A stretch of DNA of 64,000 bases from NCBI GenBank assembly GCA_964605775.1, contig CAZSDU010000001.1, positions 1-64,000 of the forward strand, written 5' to 3'. The notes under the pieces were generated by a model. The model did no database searches and had not been told where the DNA came from. It saw only the letters and a list, made by a program, of their open reading frames with translations. Numbering within the stretch: position 1 is the first letter of the stretch; each line of letters begins with the position of its first letter. Positions 8,226 to 16,445 of the stretch are shown one piece after another. The DNA is from CAZSDU01 sp964605775 (lineage in GTDB: Bacteria; Bacteroidota; Bacteroidia; Bacteroidales; FEN-979). The translations under genes and the position numbers were made by a program.

Positions 8226-8404
8226 ACATAGATATTTCTCACCAACTCANNNNNNNNNNNNNNNNNNNNNNNNNNNNNNNNNNNNNNNNNNNNNNNNNNN
8301 NNNNNNNNNNNNNNNNNNNNNNNNNNNNNNNNNNNNNNNNNNNNNNNNNGTACGCAAATTGAAAGCAAAACTTTCAATTTACATAGATATTTCTCACCAA
8401 CTCA
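8195..8404. repeat. Exact 55-bp direct repeat flanking the N gap
   Basis: Bases 8195-8249 and 8350-8404 are identical over 55 positions, starting gtacgcaaattgaaag and ending in the first octamer caccaactca. The copies touch the gap on each side. This is what overlapping contig ends look like after a k=55 de Bruijn assembly, so the duplication is probably artificial. Confidence 0.9.
8250..8349. other. Assembly gap (100 N)
   Basis: Exactly 100 unknown bases, a standard placeholder length. The flanks are identical 55-mers that run into an octamer array, so the true gap is likely zero or a few repeat units. Confidence 0.97.
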
Positions 8405-8457
8405 CCAACTCACCAGCTCACCACCTCACAATCTCACCAACTCACCAACTCATCAGC
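8398..8457. repeat. CNNCTCAC octamer array next to the gap
   Basis: About seven 8-bp units (caactcac, cagctcac, cacctcac, aatctcac and variants) follow the gap. They belong to the same family as the octamers at 2155, 5631 and 6993 and probably caused the assembly break. Confidence 0.85.
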
Positions 8458-8486
8458 TTTCCAAATTGCAAGCAAAATAAAATAAA

Positions 8487-9241
8487 GTGTATATTCGTAA
8501 ACAAATATTTCAAGGTCTTGGGCAGGAGAGCGCATTTTTATGGGGCGCAAGACAAACCGGGAAAAGTACTTTATTAAAAGCACTATTTCCGGAAACGCTA
8601 TCATTTGACTTATTGCTTGGCGATATCTTTGAGCGTTTTCACCGCGATTCTACCAGGCTTCCGATGCCAGGAAACTTCTGTCAGCATATATCGGGAATTA
8701 CCTTAATGATGAAATTATTGCTGAGGCCAGAATAAGAAATATCGCTTCATTTTCCCGTTTTTTAGAAATTGCCGCTTTTTCAAATGGTGAAATGGTAAAT
8801 TACACAAATATTGCTAGTGATTGTGGTGTAAGTTCACCTACTATCAAAGAATATTTTCACATTTTGGAAACCACATTGATTGGCCGGTTTTTACCTTCTT
8901 TTCAAAAAAAACCAAAACGAAGGGTTATTCTTGCTCCAAAATTTTATTTTTTTGATGTGGGAATTGCTAATTTCCTATTGAAAAGGGGACGGATCGAGAT
9001 GGGTAGTGAATCATTCGGGAAGGCCTTTGAACATTTTATATACCAGGAAATTTATGCACATAGCAGCTATTCATATCTGAACTACGCTTTGAGTTACTGG
9101 AGAACTGCCTCTCAACTGGAAGTCGATTTTATTTTAGGCGATCATGAAGTGGCCGTAGAAGTAAAATCTACCAGCGCGGCTCATCCAAGGCAAATGCAAG
9201 GGTTGAAACGTTTTAGTACTCCCCTGGCGTACCTTTCTTGA
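8487..9241 (+). pseudogene. AAA_14/DUF4143 ATPase pseudogene with internal deletion
   Basis: The first part (from 8487) reads MYIRKQIFQGL, Walker A WGARQTGKST and FERFHRDSTRLP. From about 8663 a different frame continues with DARKLLSAYIGNYLNDEII, the winged-helix part (NYTNIASDCGVSSPTIKEY) and the DUF4143 C-terminus (ASQLEVDFILGDHEVAVEVK) to a stop at 9241. In full-length relatives (roughly 380 residues) about 150-180 residues lie between these pieces, including Walker B. That segment is gone and the join is out of frame. The C-terminus is also short by a few dozen residues. The gene is therefore dead as an ATPase. Confidence 0.85.
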
Positions 9242-9372
9242 TCAACTTTGGGCCGGTACAATTATCTCATAACCTGCCAAATCAAATCGCCTATCACCTC
9301 CCACCATCTTCACCTGCAGTTGAAAAGATTAACATTTCCAGAAAATAATCTGAATGATTTGTACGAAAAATT

Positions 9373-9380
9373 TATTTTTG
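9373..9380 (+). promoter_or_regulatory. -7 promoter box before the porin gene
   Basis: TATTTTTG matches the TAnnTTTG box and lies 10 bases before the ATG at 9391, leaving almost no leader. A TTTG at 9358-9361 is only 11 bases upstream, shorter than the usual spacing, so the assignment is tentative. Confidence 0.35.
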
Positions 9381-9390
9381 CAAAAAAAAC

Positions 9391-10809
9391 ATGCGTAAAA
9401 CATTACTGATCTTCGTTTTGGTTCTGTGCTTCGGTTCCGGATATGCTCAGTTCAATATTTCAGGTGAATTCCGGACAAGGGGCGAATACCGGGATGGTTA
9501 TCTTTCCCTGAGGGATTCATCCAAAACACCCTATCTGGATTTTCTGGGTAGAGCCCGGATTGCCCTGGCTTATAAGCATGACAAATTCACCACCTGTTTC
9601 TCCCTTCAACAGGCTTTCACCTATGGTCAGGATAATTATTCTTCGGATACCATTACCAAAAATACAATCAATGTTTTTGAAGCCTGGTTCAAGTATCATT
9701 TTACCAAAACCCTGGGGATAAAACTTGGGCGGACCCAGGTTGTTTATGATGATGAACGGCTCTTGGGCGCTTCCAACTGGAACATGTGGGGAGCCACCCA
9801 CGACATCATCATTTTACAATGGGATCAGGGGAATAAAGGAAGGAGTGATTTCGGGTTGGCCGTGAACAACCTCGCGCCTGCCAGCGCTTTTCTGAATTCC
9901 TATAACCTGAGGAACAACTATAAATATCTGACTTACCTCTACCTGAATAAGAGGTTTTTCAACGATCAGATGAATGTTTCAGCGACCGCCATCCTTGACG
10001 CTTTCCAGAAGTCAGGAATCAGTAAAACAACCATTAAAAACGACACACAATACATTTATAACGCCTTTGATTCGATCATCGGCTATTATCCCGTCATCAC
10101 CAAAACAACAAGCCTTCAGGAGTTTCCGGGAATTCTCTATGCCCGTGCCACCCTGGGCGCCGGAATTTCCTTTCAGTCCAAAAAATGGAATTTCTTTCTC
10201 AACGGTTATTATCAGTTCGGGCATTACAGGGATGGCCGTCAGTTGAGTTCCTGGTTTTATTCTGCCTGGGTCAGTTATCAATTGCTTAAACCCCTTAAGC
10301 TGACGATCGCTTATGATCACCTGAGCGGAAATAATTTTTCGGATACCACCCAATTGAAAACCAGGGTTCATGGGTTCAGTACCCTTTATGGAACCTCTCA
10401 CAGTTTTTACGGCTATATGGATTTGTTTAATTCCGTGGTGAAAGACAACCTTAGCATGGGGTTGAATGATCTTTATGCCAAACTCAGCATAGATCTCTCT
10501 TCAACCTTGTCACTCAGCGGAACCTACCATTGGTTCAGTATCCCCCATCCCTATTTACCGGTAAATAACCCTCAAAAAGGAGCCTTGCCCTATCAGGAAG
10601 TCAACAAAAATCTGGGGTCAGAAGTGGATGTCGTGGGGACCTACACCCCCTTTCCCAATCTTGATCTGACTGCCGCCTACTGTTTTTTCCTGCCCACTTC
10701 AACCATGGAAAAATATGACAAGCTGAAGCCCGGAACCTCAAAATTCGCCCAATTCTGTTACATTATGATCACTTATAAACCGAATTTTTACAGTTCGGAT
10801 AAAAAATAA
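9391..10809 (+). CDS. Alginate-export-like outer-membrane beta-barrel porin
   Basis: A 472-residue protein with a signal peptide (LLIFVLVLCFGSGYAQ) and a regular series of amphipathic, aromatic-rich beta strands. The start of the mature part (FNISGEFRTRGEYRDGY) and the KLGRTQVVYDDERLLG segment resemble the alginate_export (AlgE-like) barrel family common in Bacteroidota. It should sit in the outer membrane and let an unknown solute through. The stop codon overlaps the queA start by one base (TAATG), so the two are translationally coupled, although no shared function is obvious. Confidence 0.7.
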   Translation: MRKTLLIFVLVLCFGSGYAQFNISGEFRTRGEYRDGYLSLRDSSKTPYLDFLGRARIALAYKHDKFTTCFSLQQAFTYGQDNYSSDTITKNTINVFEAWFKYHFTKTLGIKLGRTQVVYDDERLLGASNWNMWGATHDIIILQWDQGNKGRSDFGLAVNNLAPASAFLNSYNLRNNYKYLTYLYLNKRFFNDQMNVSATAILDAFQKSGISKTTIKNDTQYIYNAFDSIIGYYPVITKTTSLQEFPGILYARATLGAGISFQSKKWNFFLNGYYQFGHYRDGRQLSSWFYSAWVSYQLLKPLKLTIAYDHLSGNNFSDTTQLKTRVHGFSTLYGTSHSFYGYMDLFNSVVKDNLSMGLNDLYAKLSIDLSSTLSLSGTYHWFSIPHPYLPVNNPQKGALPYQEVNKNLGSEVDVVGTYTPFPNLDLTAAYCFFLPTSTMEKYDKLKPGTSKFAQFCYIMITYKPNFYSSDKK

Positions 10810-12032
10810 TGCCAGACCCCCAACAGCTTAACATTAAGGATTTCAATTACGCGCTTCCCCGGGAAAAAATCGCCCAGTATCCTCTCAGGGAGCGGGATGC
10901 ATCGAAACTGCTGGTGTACCGGAATGGCCAGATCAGTAAAGATATTTTTTCCAACCTCGCTGCTCATCTTGATCCTGGCAGTCTGCTGGTATTCAATGAA
11001 ACCAAAGTGGTCCGTGCCAGGTTAATCTTTATCAAACCCGGAAACGTTGAGATTGAAATTTTTTGTCTGGAACCCATCAAACCTGCTGAAATTCAAACTG
11101 CTTTTATGGCAGGTGAAACTTCAACCTGGAAATGCCTGGTGGGGAACGCCAAAAGGTGGAAGACCGGAGTCCTTGAAAAAACGATCATCCATGATCATGA
11201 ATCCCGGGTTCTGACAGCCAGACAAATCGAAATTTTTCCGGATGCCACGAGAGCCATAGAATTTTCCTGGACTCCCGCCGGCTGTCCGTTTTCCGATATC
11301 CTTGACCAGGCCGGACAGGTTCCGCTTCCTCCTTACATCCAGCGACCTCCCGAAGCGGAAGACGGAAACCGTTACCAGACCATTTATGCCCGGGATGAGG
11401 GATCGGTTGCAGCGCCGACAGCAGGATTGCATTTCACTGAAAAAGTGCTGAACACCCTCAGGGAAAAACCCTGTGCCTTCGAAAACGTGACCCTGCATGT
11501 CGGGCTGGGCACTTTCAAACCGGTGACCACAGACCATCTTGGCGACCACCTTATGCACCATGAAAAAATTGAGGTCTCCCTTGAAACCTTGCAGCATATA
11601 CACGATCGCCTGGGTCAACCCATCGTGGCGGTGGGCACCACCGCCGCCCGTACCCTTGAAAGCCTTTACTGGATGGGATGTAAATGTCTGACGCGGGAAA
11701 GTGAAAGTTTCGAACTGTCGCAGTGGGAAGCTTACGGCCCCTTAAAGAAAGCGGCTATCCCGCCGGAGAAAGCCATTCATGCCCTGATACAGCGATTGGA
11801 AAAAAACGGAGCCTCCCGGCTCAGGGGAAACACCCAGATGATCATCGCTCCCGCTTATGAATTCAAATTGCTTTCTGCATTGATCACCAATTTCCATATG
11901 CCTCAAAGCACCTTGTTGTTACTGGTTTCCGCCTTCATCGGTCAAAACTGGGAAAAAGCTTATGCCTATGCCCTGAAAAACAATTTCCGATTTCTGAGTT
12001 ATGGGGATGCCTGTCTGTTTTTTAAATGCTGA
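10809..12032 (+). CDS. queA: S-adenosylmethionine:tRNA ribosyltransferase-isomerase
   Basis: QueA transfers and isomerises the ribosyl part of S-adenosylmethionine onto 7-aminomethyl-7-deazaguanine in tRNA, giving epoxyqueuosine at the wobble position. The 407-residue protein shows the family's N-terminal FNYALPREKIAQYP and LLVYR, the SLLVFNETKVVRARL block, the EGSVAAPTAGLHFT motif and the C-terminal ITNFHMPQSTLLLLVSAF. The length is slightly above the usual 340-360 because of insertions in the middle region. The ATG overlaps the porin stop. It is cytoplasmic. Confidence 0.97.
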   Translation: MPDPQQLNIKDFNYALPREKIAQYPLRERDASKLLVYRNGQISKDIFSNLAAHLDPGSLLVFNETKVVRARLIFIKPGNVEIEIFCLEPIKPAEIQTAFMAGETSTWKCLVGNAKRWKTGVLEKTIIHDHESRVLTARQIEIFPDATRAIEFSWTPAGCPFSDILDQAGQVPLPPYIQRPPEAEDGNRYQTIYARDEGSVAAPTAGLHFTEKVLNTLREKPCAFENVTLHVGLGTFKPVTTDHLGDHLMHHEKIEVSLETLQHIHDRLGQPIVAVGTTAARTLESLYWMGCKCLTRESESFELSQWEAYGPLKKAAIPPEKAIHALIQRLEKNGASRLRGNTQMIIAPAYEFKLLSALITNFHMPQSTLLLLVSAFIGQNWEKAYAYALKNNFRFLSYGDACLFFKC

Positions 12033-12084
12033 CCACTTTCCCCAAGTTTTTACTACCTTTACATCAAATTCAAATCCTTTCAAG

Positions 12085-12306
12085 ATGAACCTATCCATTC
12101 CTTTGATTTTCGGCCTTGGGACAACAGAAATCATATTAATTGCCCTGGTCGTTTTATTGTTATTCGGCGGAAAAAAAATTCCGGAATTGATGCGTGGCCT
12201 TGGAAAGGGGGTAAAAAACTTTAAAGAAGGCACCCAGGGTATCGATGAGGTTTTAAAAGAAGATAAAAAGACAGACACCGATACCGGAAAGGAAAAGAAG
12301 GACTGA
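12085..12306 (+). CDS. tatA: Sec-independent protein translocase TatA
   Basis: A 73-residue TatA/TatE-type protein: one N-terminal membrane helix (GTTEIILIALVVLLLFGG), the hinge KKIPELMRGLGKG, an amphipathic helix with KNFKEG, and a charged Lys/Asp tail. It forms the pore component of the twin-arginine pathway that exports folded, often cofactor-bearing proteins. The ATG at 12085 is chosen over an in-frame ATG at 12001 that lies inside queA, because the helix should begin near the N-terminus. The partner tatC lies far away at 44961-45794. It heads the group of genes running to the dsrC cluster. Confidence 0.93.
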   Translation: MNLSIPLIFGLGTTEIILIALVVLLLFGGKKIPELMRGLGKGVKNFKEGTQGIDEVLKEDKKTDTDTGKEKKD

Positions 12307-12348
12307 CAGATTTCCCCCTCCGGACTGTTCGTTGCTTAAACTTTATTT

Positions 12349-13815
12349 ATGCAAAAATCCTATTTTGATACATTCCGGCATCAAATCATCGGAAATGATA
12401 TGGAATTCATTTCCCCTTATGGCAAGCAAAAGATGATCTATGCCGATTGGATCGCCAGCGGCCGCTTATACCATCCCATTGAGGAAATCCTCAGCCATAC
12501 CATCGGACCTTTTGTGGGGAATACCCATACCGAGACCAGTGAGGTCGGGAAGCTGATGACTCAGGCCTATCACCTTGCCCATCAGAAGATCAAAGATCAT
12601 GTCCATGCCGGAAAAGAGGATGTCATCCTCACCACCGGATTCGGGATGACAGGGGCGGTGGTAAAATTCCAGCGTATTCTGGGATTGAAAACCGGTTGTG
12701 AGGATTTTACCCCTCATTTTGCTGATGAATCGGATAAACCGGTGGTTTTCGTCACCCATATGGAGCATCATTCCAACCAGACCACCTGGTACGAAACCAT
12801 CGCGGATGTGGTCGTCATAGAACCCGGGAAAGATCTGCTCATTGACCTGAATCATCTTGAGTATGCCCTGAAAAAATATGCGGTAAGGAAAAAAAAGATA
12901 GGCGCGTTTACGGCTTGTTCCAATGTCACCGGTATCAGGACCCCCTATCCTGCCATGGCCAAACTGATGCATGAGCATGGCGGACTTGCATTCATTGACT
13001 TTGCCGCCTCAGCTCCTTATGACCACATCGACATGCATCCTTCCGACCCCATGGAAAAACTGGATGCCATATTCTTTTCCCCTCATAAGTTTCTGGGTGG
13101 CCCCGGGGCTTCCGGGGTGTTGATTTTTGATTCCTCCCTTTACACACGGAAAGCCCCGGATCAGCCCGGCGGAGGCACGGTGGACTGGACCAATCCCTGG
13201 GGGGAATACAAGTATATTGACAATATCGAAATCCGTGAAGACGGCGGTACACCCGGTTTCCTTCAGGCCATCCGCACGGCCCTGGCCATTGCATTGAAAA
13301 CACAGATGGGGGTTGAAATGATCCATCAAAAGGAAAAAAAGCTGGTGACCCTGGCCTTTGAAGAATTCCGGAAAATAGAACACCTCCATTTGCTTGCCGA
13401 CAGCATGGAAGACAGGTTAGGGGTCATGTCATTCTATATCCCAGGAATCCATTATAACCTGATCGTCAGTTTGCTCAGCGACCGTTTCGGGATTCAGGTC
13501 AGGGGAGGCTGTGCCTGTGCCGGAACTTACGGGCATTACCTGCTTGATGTCAGCTACGAAAAGTCAAAAAAAATTACGGAAAAAATCAGCCGTGGCGACC
13601 TTTCAGATAAACCCGGCTGGGTCAGGGTATCCCTTCATCCTACCATGAGCGCGGAAGACATTCTTTTTATGGCAGATGCGCTAAAACAAATCAAAAGCCA
13701 TCACCTTGACTGGCAAAAAGACTATATCTATCATAAGCATACCAACGAATTTCGACATAAAACCGGCATTTCTTCCTCCAGTCGTGTGGATTCATGGTTT
13801 TTAATGGAATCATGA
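12349..13815 (+). CDS. Class V aminotransferase-fold PLP enzyme (cysteine-desulfurase-like)
   Basis: A 488-residue fold-type I PLP enzyme. The cofactor lysine is in FFSPHKFLGGPGASG, and the aspartate and His/Gln contacts of the fold are visible in LAFIDFAASAPYDHID. Near the C-terminus the RGGCACAGTYGHYLL motif carries cysteines where SufS-type desulfurases have their active cysteine loop, so a C-S lyase or desulfurase activity is possible. Its substrate is unknown. It lies just upstream of a small Cys protein and the dsrC-dsrMK-like genes on the same strand, which supports a sulfur role by context only. Confidence 0.8.
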   Translation: MQKSYFDTFRHQIIGNDMEFISPYGKQKMIYADWIASGRLYHPIEEILSHTIGPFVGNTHTETSEVGKLMTQAYHLAHQKIKDHVHAGKEDVILTTGFGMTGAVVKFQRILGLKTGCEDFTPHFADESDKPVVFVTHMEHHSNQTTWYETIADVVVIEPGKDLLIDLNHLEYALKKYAVRKKKIGAFTACSNVTGIRTPYPAMAKLMHEHGGLAFIDFAASAPYDHIDMHPSDPMEKLDAIFFSPHKFLGGPGASGVLIFDSSLYTRKAPDQPGGGTVDWTNPWGEYKYIDNIEIREDGGTPGFLQAIRTALAIALKTQMGVEMIHQKEKKLVTLAFEEFRKIEHLHLLADSMEDRLGVMSFYIPGIHYNLIVSLLSDRFGIQVRGGCACAGTYGHYLLDVSYEKSKKITEKISRGDLSDKPGWVRVSLHPTMSAEDILFMADALKQIKSHHLDWQKDYIYHKHTNEFRHKTGISSSSRVDSWFLMES

Positions 13816-13890
13816 AAACATCCTTCATGTTATGGTGGTGGCATATCGAAATTTTTATTATTTTCGCCATTTACCAAGAATTTCCCCTGG

Positions 13891-14133
13891 ATGCATTGTC
13901 CGAACTACGCCAACTGCCAGCTTGTTCATCTAAACGGTCTTGTTATTCCGGAATCGCTTCGTAAGGATTACATTCAATCCTATTGCCTCCACCCAGGGGA
14001 AAACTGGAAGCAGTGCAAACGGTATCAGACCAACGAAATTTTGCATTTCTGCCCTGATTTCGTTTTCCCTGACACCCCTCTTTCCACCCATGAAATCATA
14101 GACCGATTTGATCAGGAAACAACCCATGACTAA
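13891..14133 (+). CDS. Small Cys-rich hypothetical protein
   Basis: An 80-residue cytoplasmic protein with no signal peptide. Cysteines occur in MHCPNYANC, in QSYCLHPGENWKQCKRY and in LHFCPDF, a pattern that could bind a metal or Fe-S cluster. I do not recognise a named family. It starts 75 bases after the class V PLP enzyme and ends 18 bases before dsrC, so it is probably part of the same transcript. Confidence 0.7.
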   Translation: MHCPNYANCQLVHLNGLVIPESLRKDYIQSYCLHPGENWKQCKRYQTNEILHFCPDFVFPDTPLSTHEIIDRFDQETTHD

Positions 14134-14138
14134 GATAT

Positions 14139-14150
14139 AATACTAGTATT
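14139..14150. promoter_or_regulatory. 12-bp palindrome just before dsrC
   Basis: AATACTAGTATT is a perfect palindrome ending one base before the dsrC ATG at 14152. It overlaps the ribosome-binding region, so it could affect translation start or bind a regulator. It could also be chance. Confidence 0.3.
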
Positions 14151-14151
14151 T

Positions 14152-14469
14152 ATGGCAACAATAGAGATAGAAGGAAGAATTCTGGAAGTGGACGGCGATG
14201 GATTTCTGTCGGACCCGACACTGTGGAATAAAGAACTGGCAGCCGCCATTGCGCGGCAGGACGGGATACCTGAAATGACTGAAAAGCACTGGGCCATCGT
14301 TAACATCATCCGCAACAACTGGGAGGAAAAAGGGATGGCTCCCATGATCCGGGTAATCTGTCAGCAAACCGGAGTGAAGCTGCGTGAAATATATGAACTT
14401 TTCCCGCTCGGACCTGCCCGGGGCGCCTGCCGGGTTGCAGGTTTACCGAAACCGGATGGCTGTGTTTAA
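14152..14469 (+). CDS. dsrC: DsrC-family sulfur carrier with both catalytic cysteines
   Basis: DsrC proteins carry sulfur on two C-terminal cysteines. In sulfate reducers DsrC accepts sulfur from DsrAB as a trisulfide that DsrMKJOP then reduces, and in sulfur oxidisers flow runs the other way. The 105-residue protein ends GACRVAGLPKPDGCV, with Cys93 and the penultimate Cys104 separated by ten residues, as in true DsrC rather than TusE. The N-terminal IEGRILEVDGDGFL and WNKELA segments also fit. Genes for DsrM-like and DsrK-like proteins follow directly, but no dsrAB is present in the window. Confidence 0.95.
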   Translation: MATIEIEGRILEVDGDGFLSDPTLWNKELAAAIARQDGIPEMTEKHWAIVNIIRNNWEEKGMAPMIRVICQQTGVKLREIYELFPLGPARGACRVAGLPKPDGCV

Positions 14470-14480
14470 AAAAAGATCCT

Positions 14481-15101
14481 ATGCCCTGGTTTAAAATCAT
14501 CGCCCTGTTTTCGCTGATCGTGTGTCTGGTCATTTTTTCCTATCATCTGATCCGTTTGATCCGCCTGAAAAAGCCCATGGATTATGCTCCTTCTGCCGGA
14601 AACACCCGCCTTGGCATCCAATACTCCCTCACCGGAGCTATGAACCCCCGGAAAAAAGAATCTGCTTTTTTGCATCTGCCCACTTACACTGCCGGAATGT
14701 TATACCATCTTGGAACATTCCTTTCCATTCCCTTGTTTTTTCTTCTGCTCCTGCAATTCCCGATCACGGTCTTCCCGGCCCGTGTATTAGCCGTTTTTTT
14801 TCTTGTCACAGCCGCCTGTGGCACAGGAATTCTGATCAAACGTATCATCAAGAGAGAACTCCGGAGTCTCTCCTCTCCCGATGATTACCTTTCCAACATC
14901 CTGGTGACCCTTTTTCAGGTTTTTTCAGGTCTCATGCTGTTGTTACCTTCTGTCGCTCCCGGGTATTATGTGATGGCCAGCTTACTCCTGCTTTATCTTC
15001 CTGCCGGAAAATTAAAACATGCCTTGTACTTTTTCGCGGCCCGTTATCACCTTGGTTTATTCTATGGATGGAGAGGCGTGTGGCCTCCCAAAACTCTATA
15101 A
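14481..15101 (+). CDS. DsrM/HdrE-like membrane cytochrome b subunit
   Basis: A 206-residue integral membrane protein with about five helices. Histidine pairs H65/H76 (FLHLPTYTAGMLYHLG) and H180/H190 (KLKHALYFFAARYHLG) sit at helix ends like the haem b ligands of NarI, HdrE and DsrM. It would exchange electrons between the menaquinone pool and a cytoplasmic Fe-S partner. It lies 11 bases after dsrC and 10 bases before the DsrK-like gene, the natural partner pair. Calling it DsrM rather than HdrE/TmcC rests on the adjacent dsrC. Confidence 0.8.
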   Translation: MPWFKIIALFSLIVCLVIFSYHLIRLIRLKKPMDYAPSAGNTRLGIQYSLTGAMNPRKKESAFLHLPTYTAGMLYHLGTFLSIPLFFLLLLQFPITVFPARVLAVFFLVTAACGTGILIKRIIKRELRSLSSPDDYLSNILVTLFQVFSGLMLLLPSVAPGYYVMASLLLLYLPAGKLKHALYFFAARYHLGLFYGWRGVWPPKTL

Positions 15102-15111
15102 TCATAACCCG

Positions 15112-16407
15112 ATGGGAGAATTACAAGAAGAAAAAATAAAAAAAGGATTGCAGGTTTTTGACGACCTCCATGACAGCAAACTGCTCACCCATCTGAATAG
15201 TTGTGTACATTGCGGATTATGCGCTGAAAGTTGCATCTATTACCTGGCCACTGGGGATGAACGCTTTACGCCAGCCAGGAAGGTCGAAATTGTTTCCTCC
15301 ATTTATCGCCGTTACCACACTTTTACGGGAAAAGTGTTTCCTTCTCTTGTGAATGCGCGTGATCTGGATGAAGATACGTCAAAAGAGATGGTGGATTTAT
15401 TGTTTGGCGCATGTACCATGTGCGGACGCTGTAATATCCATTGTTCCATCGGAGTGGATATTACATATCTTGTCAGAACAGGACGTACAATGCTATCTAA
15501 TATGGGGATGGTTCCAGCCAGCTTACAATCAACGGTCATTGCAGCCCTTGAATCCGGTAATAACATGAGTATTCCCAAACAGGAGTTCGTGGATACCCTG
15601 AAATGGATGGAGGAGGAACTAATTGATGAACTCAATGATCCCTATGCCATCATTCCGGTTGATGTGCCTGGGAAACGTATCCTCTACACCTTGAATCCAA
15701 GGGAACCAAAGTTCTATCCTCTTTCCATTGCGGCCATGGCCAAGATATTTTTTGCTGCCGGAGAAAGCTGGACCCTTTCGACCAAAATGTACGATGTAAC
15801 CAATTATGCCTATTTCAGCGGAAATCTGAATGAAGCCGGAATCATTGCTGAAAGGCTCCGTAATGAGATGGAATCCTTACAATCCGGCATGCTCGTGCTG
15901 GCAGAATGCGGTCATGGGTCAAGGGCATTCCGTTGGGAAGCTCCTAATTACCTCAGGCAGCATTTCCCATTCCAGGTAATCACCAGCGTGGAATGTATTG
16001 CGAATTATATCCGTGAAGGCAGAATCCGGCTTGATCCCGGAAAAATCAGGGAGGTGGTTACCCTTCATGATCCCTGTAACCTGGTCAGAAGCGGAGGGAT
16101 ACTGGTGGATCAGCGGTATGTTTTAAAACAATTTGTTTCGAACTTTGTTGAGATGACTCCCCATGGCAACGACAACCATTGCTGCGGAGGCGGAGGCGGA
16201 CAATTAGCCATGAGCGAATACAATGAGAGGCGATTGAAGATTGCAGCAATCAAAGCAGACCAGATCCGTAAAACAGGGGCGCAAATTGTGGTGACCCCTT
16301 GTCATAATTGTGTGGATCAGTTGACCCAGATCAATGTCGTTTTTAAACTTGGAGTTCAAATTAAAACACTGGCAGAAATCGTTGCCGATGCCATACTGAT
16401 AGATTAA
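15112..16407 (+). CDS. DsrK/HdrD-like iron-sulfur protein
   Basis: A 431-residue cytoplasmic Fe-S protein with two ferredoxin-type motifs (C31/C34/C37/C41 and C101/C104/C107/C111) and a C-terminal CCG domain: C322 in HDPCNLV, C357-C358 in CCGGGGG, and C397/C400 in TPCHNC. The CCG domain binds the unusual noncubane [4Fe-4S] cluster that reduces disulfides in HdrD, and in DsrK is proposed to reduce the DsrC trisulfide. The first CCG copy looks reduced to C266 and C295, as is usual in DsrK. The ATG at 15112 follows the membrane subunit stop by 10 bases. With dsrC and the membrane subunit it makes a DsrC-DsrMK-like unit. Confidence 0.85.
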   Translation: MGELQEEKIKKGLQVFDDLHDSKLLTHLNSCVHCGLCAESCIYYLATGDERFTPARKVEIVSSIYRRYHTFTGKVFPSLVNARDLDEDTSKEMVDLLFGACTMCGRCNIHCSIGVDITYLVRTGRTMLSNMGMVPASLQSTVIAALESGNNMSIPKQEFVDTLKWMEEELIDELNDPYAIIPVDVPGKRILYTLNPREPKFYPLSIAAMAKIFFAAGESWTLSTKMYDVTNYAYFSGNLNEAGIIAERLRNEMESLQSGMLVLAECGHGSRAFRWEAPNYLRQHFPFQVITSVECIANYIREGRIRLDPGKIREVVTLHDPCNLVRSGGILVDQRYVLKQFVSNFVEMTPHGNDNHCCGGGGGQLAMSEYNERRLKIAAIKADQIRKTGAQIVVTPCHNCVDQLTQINVVFKLGVQIKTLAEIVADAILID

Positions 16408-16445
16408 TACATGACTTCCTTCAAACATATAAAAATCCTGATTTT

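Noticed and set aside
8359..8577. 72-residue frame over the octamer repeats
   Set aside because: It consists of repeat-derived residues (SPTHQL) and overlaps the pseudogene start.
12054..12061. TACCTTTA as a tatA promoter box
   Set aside because: The last base differs from TAnnTTTG and no -33 box was found; a promoter there is unproven.
12466..12978. 170-residue minus-strand frame inside the class V PLP gene
   Set aside because: Antisense shadow; no motif, while the plus-strand gene has complete catalytic motifs.
14152..14469. TusE rather than DsrC
   Set aside because: It has the upstream cysteine ten residues before the penultimate Cys, which TusE lacks.
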